Shown here in pieces: positions 4,278 through 6,936 of a stretch of DNA of 6,936 bases; the first letter of the stretch is position 1, and every line of letters starts with the position of its first letter. A program made the translations under genes and the position numbers. The notes beneath the pieces are model-generated. The model was given only the letters and a program-made list of their open reading frames with translations, had not been told where the DNA came from and did no database searches. This DNA comes from Oscillospiraceae bacterium (lineage in GTDB: Bacteria > Bacillota_A > Clostridia > Oscillospirales > Oscillospiraceae), in NCBI GenBank assembly GCA_017411665.1, contig JAFQPT010000352.1, positions 1 to 6,936 of the forward strand. The letters run 5' to 3'.

Positions 4278-5324
4278 ATGAATCTGGATGAGATCCGAAA
4301 TGATCTGGAGGATCGTTTCCCCATGTGGTCAGATCGCATCCGATTGCTGCGGTTTCAAGCCGCATCGGGGGTTCGTCCCGTGGACAATAACGGGTCGGTC
4401 ATTTTTTATGACCACGAGCTGATGAACCGCTTCAATCGGGATAAGCAGAATTTTTACATGGCCCAACAGCTGCTGCATATCCAGTTTGCCCATAAAGCCA
4501 GAGGGGCGGGCAAAGACCGTTTCCTGTGGAAACGGGCAACGGATGACGTGGTAAATGCCATGCTGAAGTCTGAGGGATTTCCTGTTCCCGAAGAAGTCAT
4601 GATCGTCAGAAATGCCGCCAATTTGAGTGCGGAAGAGCTGTATGATGTGTATTACGAATCGGGAGAATGGGAAGGACCGTCCGAGGACACTTCAGACCCC
4701 ATCGTGATTGATACGGAGCATCAGGAAAAGGTGAAGGAGCCGGGGGACAAGACCAAGGCAAAGGAAATCACCATTGACGATCCCGGTCTGGCGGCTGCGG
4801 TAGCGGGGCTTGCGGAAATGCTGGAGCCCAGCATGCAGGTAGACTATGACTGGTTCCCCGGTACCACCATTCGTGACGGGATGCTGCGGTATGATTTCCG
4901 TGCATATCCCGTTGCCCGTGCGGAAATTCTGCTGGATACCAGCGCTTCTGTTGATGCTGCGCTGCTGCGATACTTTGTTCGTGCGGTAAAAGCGCTGATG
5001 CGAGAGGACGCGCAGGTGCGTGTAGGGTGCTTTGATACCCGTTTCTACGGATTCAAAGATATTCATACGGAAGAAGACATCGAAAAACTGGAGCTGCGCG
5101 GTGCAGGCGGTACAGACTTCAATGTTGCTGTTGCCGCATTCACAGGCGACGCGGAAAACCAGATTATTTTTACAGACGGATATGCTGAGATGCCCGAGGA
5201 TAACTGCAATGCCATTTGGGTCGTCTACGGAAGCATGCCCATCCATCCCAAGGGCGGGCGAGTGATCTACGCAAAAGCGAGCGAGGAGAAAGAAGTACAT
5301 GAAATCGATTTTCTTATTACCTGA
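4278..5324 (+). CDS. DUF2201-type VWA protein with degenerate metallopeptidase-like N-terminal domain
   Basis: This family pairs a zinc-peptidase-like N-terminal domain with a VWA-like C-terminal domain and usually sits beside a MoxR-type ATPase, for which it probably acts as adaptor or substrate-binding partner. Of 348 residues, about 1-125 form the N-terminal domain, about 130-170 a charged linker, and about 212-348 the VWA domain. The metal-site (MIDAS) residues are intact: D220, S222 and S224 in DTSAS, T279 in GGTDF and D300 in FTDG. By contrast the HExxHxxxxH site of the N-terminal domain reads QQLLHIQFAH (63-72), so first His and catalytic Glu are lost and peptidase activity is unlikely. 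ATG 4278 was chosen over in-frame GTG 4257 because the G-rich ribosome site (AAAGGCGGGGG, 4263-4273) lies between them. The last 26 bases overlap the ATPase gene. No signal peptide or membrane segment is seen. Confidence 0.88.
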   Translation: MNLDEIRNDLEDRFPMWSDRIRLLRFQAASGVRPVDNNGSVIFYDHELMNRFNRDKQNFYMAQQLLHIQFAHKARGAGKDRFLWKRATDDVVNAMLKSEGFPVPEEVMIVRNAANLSAEELYDVYYESGEWEGPSEDTSDPIVIDTEHQEKVKEPGDKTKAKEITIDDPGLAAAVAGLAEMLEPSMQVDYDWFPGTTIRDGMLRYDFRAYPVARAEILLDTSASVDAALLRYFVRAVKALMREDAQVRVGCFDTRFYGFKDIHTEEDIEKLELRGAGGTDFNVAVAAFTGDAENQIIFTDGYAEMPEDNCNAIWVVYGSMPIHPKGGRVIYAKASEEKEVHEIDFLIT

Positions 5325-6921
5325 ACAACTATTTGGCCATGGACTGCCTATGCTGGAATCCGTTGGTCTGGCTGCACCTGCAACTGACCTTGCGCTGCTG
5401 ACTGCGGAAGATGACGGTTTTCTGGTGGATGAACGCTGTATCAACTATTTTATTGGTGAAGGAGGCTTTGTGGACCGCTTTGGCCGCGGAGAAGCTTGCG
5501 ATGTCTGTGCGGTACGTCCTGCGCTGCTGCTGGAGGAAGGCGACGAACTGCTTCTGAGCCGCAAGCAGCAGGATGGCAGCGTGACTACTGTGGAATATGG
5601 CCGCTATCCCTATGCGATTCTGGACGAAAGTCTGCGTGCCATGGTTTCCCGTGAGTATGCCCGCAAGGCACTGCCCGATACAGGACGCAGGATTTTCATT
5701 GCAGGGGAATACTATCCCATTTACCGTCTGGGTGCAAAGGAAATCATTTGCGTACCCTTTGAGCAGAACAGCGTCAGCGGCTATGTACGCATGTCTGACG
5801 GCACTGTTATCGGTCTGGGGGAAGAGGTCTTCCTGGAAATGCGTCCTGTTCGCTGGCTGTATGACGAGGGACAGGGGCTGCTGCTCAGCTGCATGGCTCT
5901 GTTTGCAGGTCTCAGCCGTGAGGATGCGGAACGCTATCTGCAGGAAGAATTCCTGCGTGATTTGGCGGTTGAAGAGGTGAAACCCGACGAAAAGGCGGGA
6001 TTTGTCCTGCGTGAGCACAATGAGCTGTCTTTGATTCGCGCCTATGTGGAGGCAAATATCCCCGTATTCCTCCACGGTCTGTCCGGCGACGGTAAGAGTG
6101 ACCGTGTTCGTCAGATTGACCCGCAGGCACTGGATATCGAGCTGGTCAATGAAACCCCCGAAACCATCAACGGTCGTGCGGTTTATAATGAAACTACCAA
6201 TGAAATCGTGGATATTAAGCCTGTCTGGTTGATTAAGCTGGAGCAGCTGTGCGAGGATGGCAAGCTGCATATCCTGTTCTTCGACGAACTGACCAACGCT
6301 ACCAAGCAGACCCAGTCTGTTATCTTTAAAATCGTTCTGGAACGCTTTGTCAATAACCGCTGGCCTTTGCCTCCCAATGCACGCATTGTGGCAGCGGGCA
6401 ACGACCGCAGCGAGTCCAGTGCGGCTCACGATCTGGCAGAGCCTCTGTTCGGCCGTTTTGCCCATATCTATATCCGCACCACTGTGGAAAACTGGATGCC
6501 CTGGGCAGTTGAGCATAAGCTGAATCCCTATGTTATGGAATTCCTTGCCAATAACGACCTGTATATGCGTACACCCTACAGCGGCACGGAAGGTCACGCA
6601 GATCCCCGCCGCTGGGAAATGGTGTCCAAGGTCTTAGACCACTCCGGCAACGACTTCTCTCTGTTGGCACCCATTGTCGGTCACGAAACTGCAGATGCTT
6701 TTATCCGCTTCTTCAAGGCACAGCAGCAGCTGGAAAGTCTGGGCGAATACACTGATGAAGAACTGGCAAAGTTCAGTGTGGCCCGTCGTTATCAGCTGGC
6801 ACAGCAGTGCCTGTATCTGACAAAGGCGCAGCCAGAAGAGGCACTGGCGCTGGTCAAGCGTCTGGGCGGCGAATATCTGGCATGGTATGAATATATGCTC
6901 GGCAGAAAAGCAGGCGCATAA
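5299..6921 (+). CDS. MoxR-like AAA+ ATPase with an extra N-terminal domain
   Basis: MoxR-type ATPases work with VWA partners as chaperones that remodel or activate protein complexes. The AAA+ core occupies about residues 240-460 of 540: Walker A G260-LSGDGKS, Walker B HILFFDE (324-330), sensor 1 N368 in AAGND, a probable arginine finger R386 in LFGRF, and sensor 2 in DPRRWE (435-440). A helical tail follows (about 465-540). The first 230 residues are not part of usual MoxR proteins. They contain CAVRPALLL (70-78), VEYGRYPYAILDE (98-110) and MRPVRWLYDEGQGLLLS (181-197). This order of VRPAL, YGxYP and PxxWLxD segments resembles a SUMF1/DUF6273-like domain common in Clostridia, as I remember it. 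The ATG at 5299 lies inside the VWA gene; AGGAG (5284-5288) is 10 bases ahead, so translation is probably coupled. The gene ends 15 bases before the window edge and no terminator is visible. Substrate unknown. Confidence 0.88.
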   Translation: MKSIFLLPEQLFGHGLPMLESVGLAAPATDLALLTAEDDGFLVDERCINYFIGEGGFVDRFGRGEACDVCAVRPALLLEEGDELLLSRKQQDGSVTTVEYGRYPYAILDESLRAMVSREYARKALPDTGRRIFIAGEYYPIYRLGAKEIICVPFEQNSVSGYVRMSDGTVIGLGEEVFLEMRPVRWLYDEGQGLLLSCMALFAGLSREDAERYLQEEFLRDLAVEEVKPDEKAGFVLREHNELSLIRAYVEANIPVFLHGLSGDGKSDRVRQIDPQALDIELVNETPETINGRAVYNETTNEIVDIKPVWLIKLEQLCEDGKLHILFFDELTNATKQTQSVIFKIVLERFVNNRWPLPPNARIVAAGNDRSESSAAHDLAEPLFGRFAHIYIRTTVENWMPWAVEHKLNPYVMEFLANNDLYMRTPYSGTEGHADPRRWEMVSKVLDHSGNDFSLLAPIVGHETADAFIRFFKAQQQLESLGEYTDEELAKFSVARRYQLAQQCLYLTKAQPEEALALVKRLGGEYLAWYEYMLGRKAGA

Positions 6922-6936
6922 TAAAATAATGTATAA

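Noticed and set aside
4692..5444. A 250-codon minus-strand frame across the VWA/ATPase junction
   Set aside because: Its sequence is shadow-like and it overlaps two well-supported genes with family motifs.
5329..6597. A 422-codon open frame on the minus strand opposite the AAA+ ATPase
   Set aside because: No recognisable domain, Gln/Ile/His-rich composition typical of antisense shadows, and the plus-strand gene has intact ATPase motifs.
6922..6936. A further gene starting at ATG 6929
   Set aside because: Only two codons are present and no ribosome site precedes it.
1..6936. CRISPR array, tRNA or rRNA genes, prophage genes
   Set aside because: No spaced direct repeats, cloverleaf sequences or phage-type genes were seen; only the IS fragment is mobile DNA.

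Overview
The window looks like a chromosomal segment of a low-to-moderate-GC, anaerobic Clostridia-type Firmicute. Pointers are strong AAGGAGG-type ribosome binding sites, sigma-A-like promoters, a GlnA whose middle resembles clostridial enzymes, a protein resembling the DUF4299 family, and an N-terminal domain on the ATPase of a kind I remember mainly from Clostridia. This is inference from gene content and sequence style; no taxonomic marker is present.

Layout from left to right. Positions 1-138 are the left end of an IS3-family (IS150-like) insertion sequence: terminal TG...CA end, a 13-bp perfect leader hairpin, and the first 18 codons of its OrfA on the minus strand. It abuts the 3' end of a DUF4299-like gene (159-1028, minus) and seems to have landed in that gene's terminator. 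Upstream of that gene are a sigma-A-like promoter with extended -10 (1048-1076), a 19-bp perfect terminator hairpin (1093-1134), and then glnA (1151-2575, minus). A 155-bp intergenic region separates glnA from a divergent Crp/Fnr-family regulator (2731-3390, plus) with a near-perfect promoter. A bidirectional terminator (3395-3446) separates this regulator from a convergent two-gene operon for thioredoxin and a single-domain rhodanese (4097 down to 3462, minus). A 180-bp divergent region follows, holding a GTGA-type palindrome, and then a plus-strand operon of a von Willebrand A protein (4278-5324) overlapping a MoxR-like AAA+ ATPase (5299-6921). No stretch over 300 bases lacks a gene.

How the genes may work together. 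The most suggestive part is the middle. The Crp-family regulator has lost the cAMP-binding signature, has two cysteines in that place, and keeps an R-E-x-x-x-R recognition helix of the kind that reads GTGA half-sites. A perfect GTGATA-A-TATCAC palindrome lies about 41 bases upstream of the predicted thioredoxin start, next to a good -10 that has no recognisable -35. That is class II Crp-type geometry. I propose a thiol-responsive regulator controlling a thioredoxin-rhodanese sulfur/redox pair; this is inference. The right-hand operon is an ATPase plus VWA-adaptor pair whose adaptor has a broken HExxH motif and whose ATPase carries a roughly 230-residue extra N-terminal region; its substrate is unknown.
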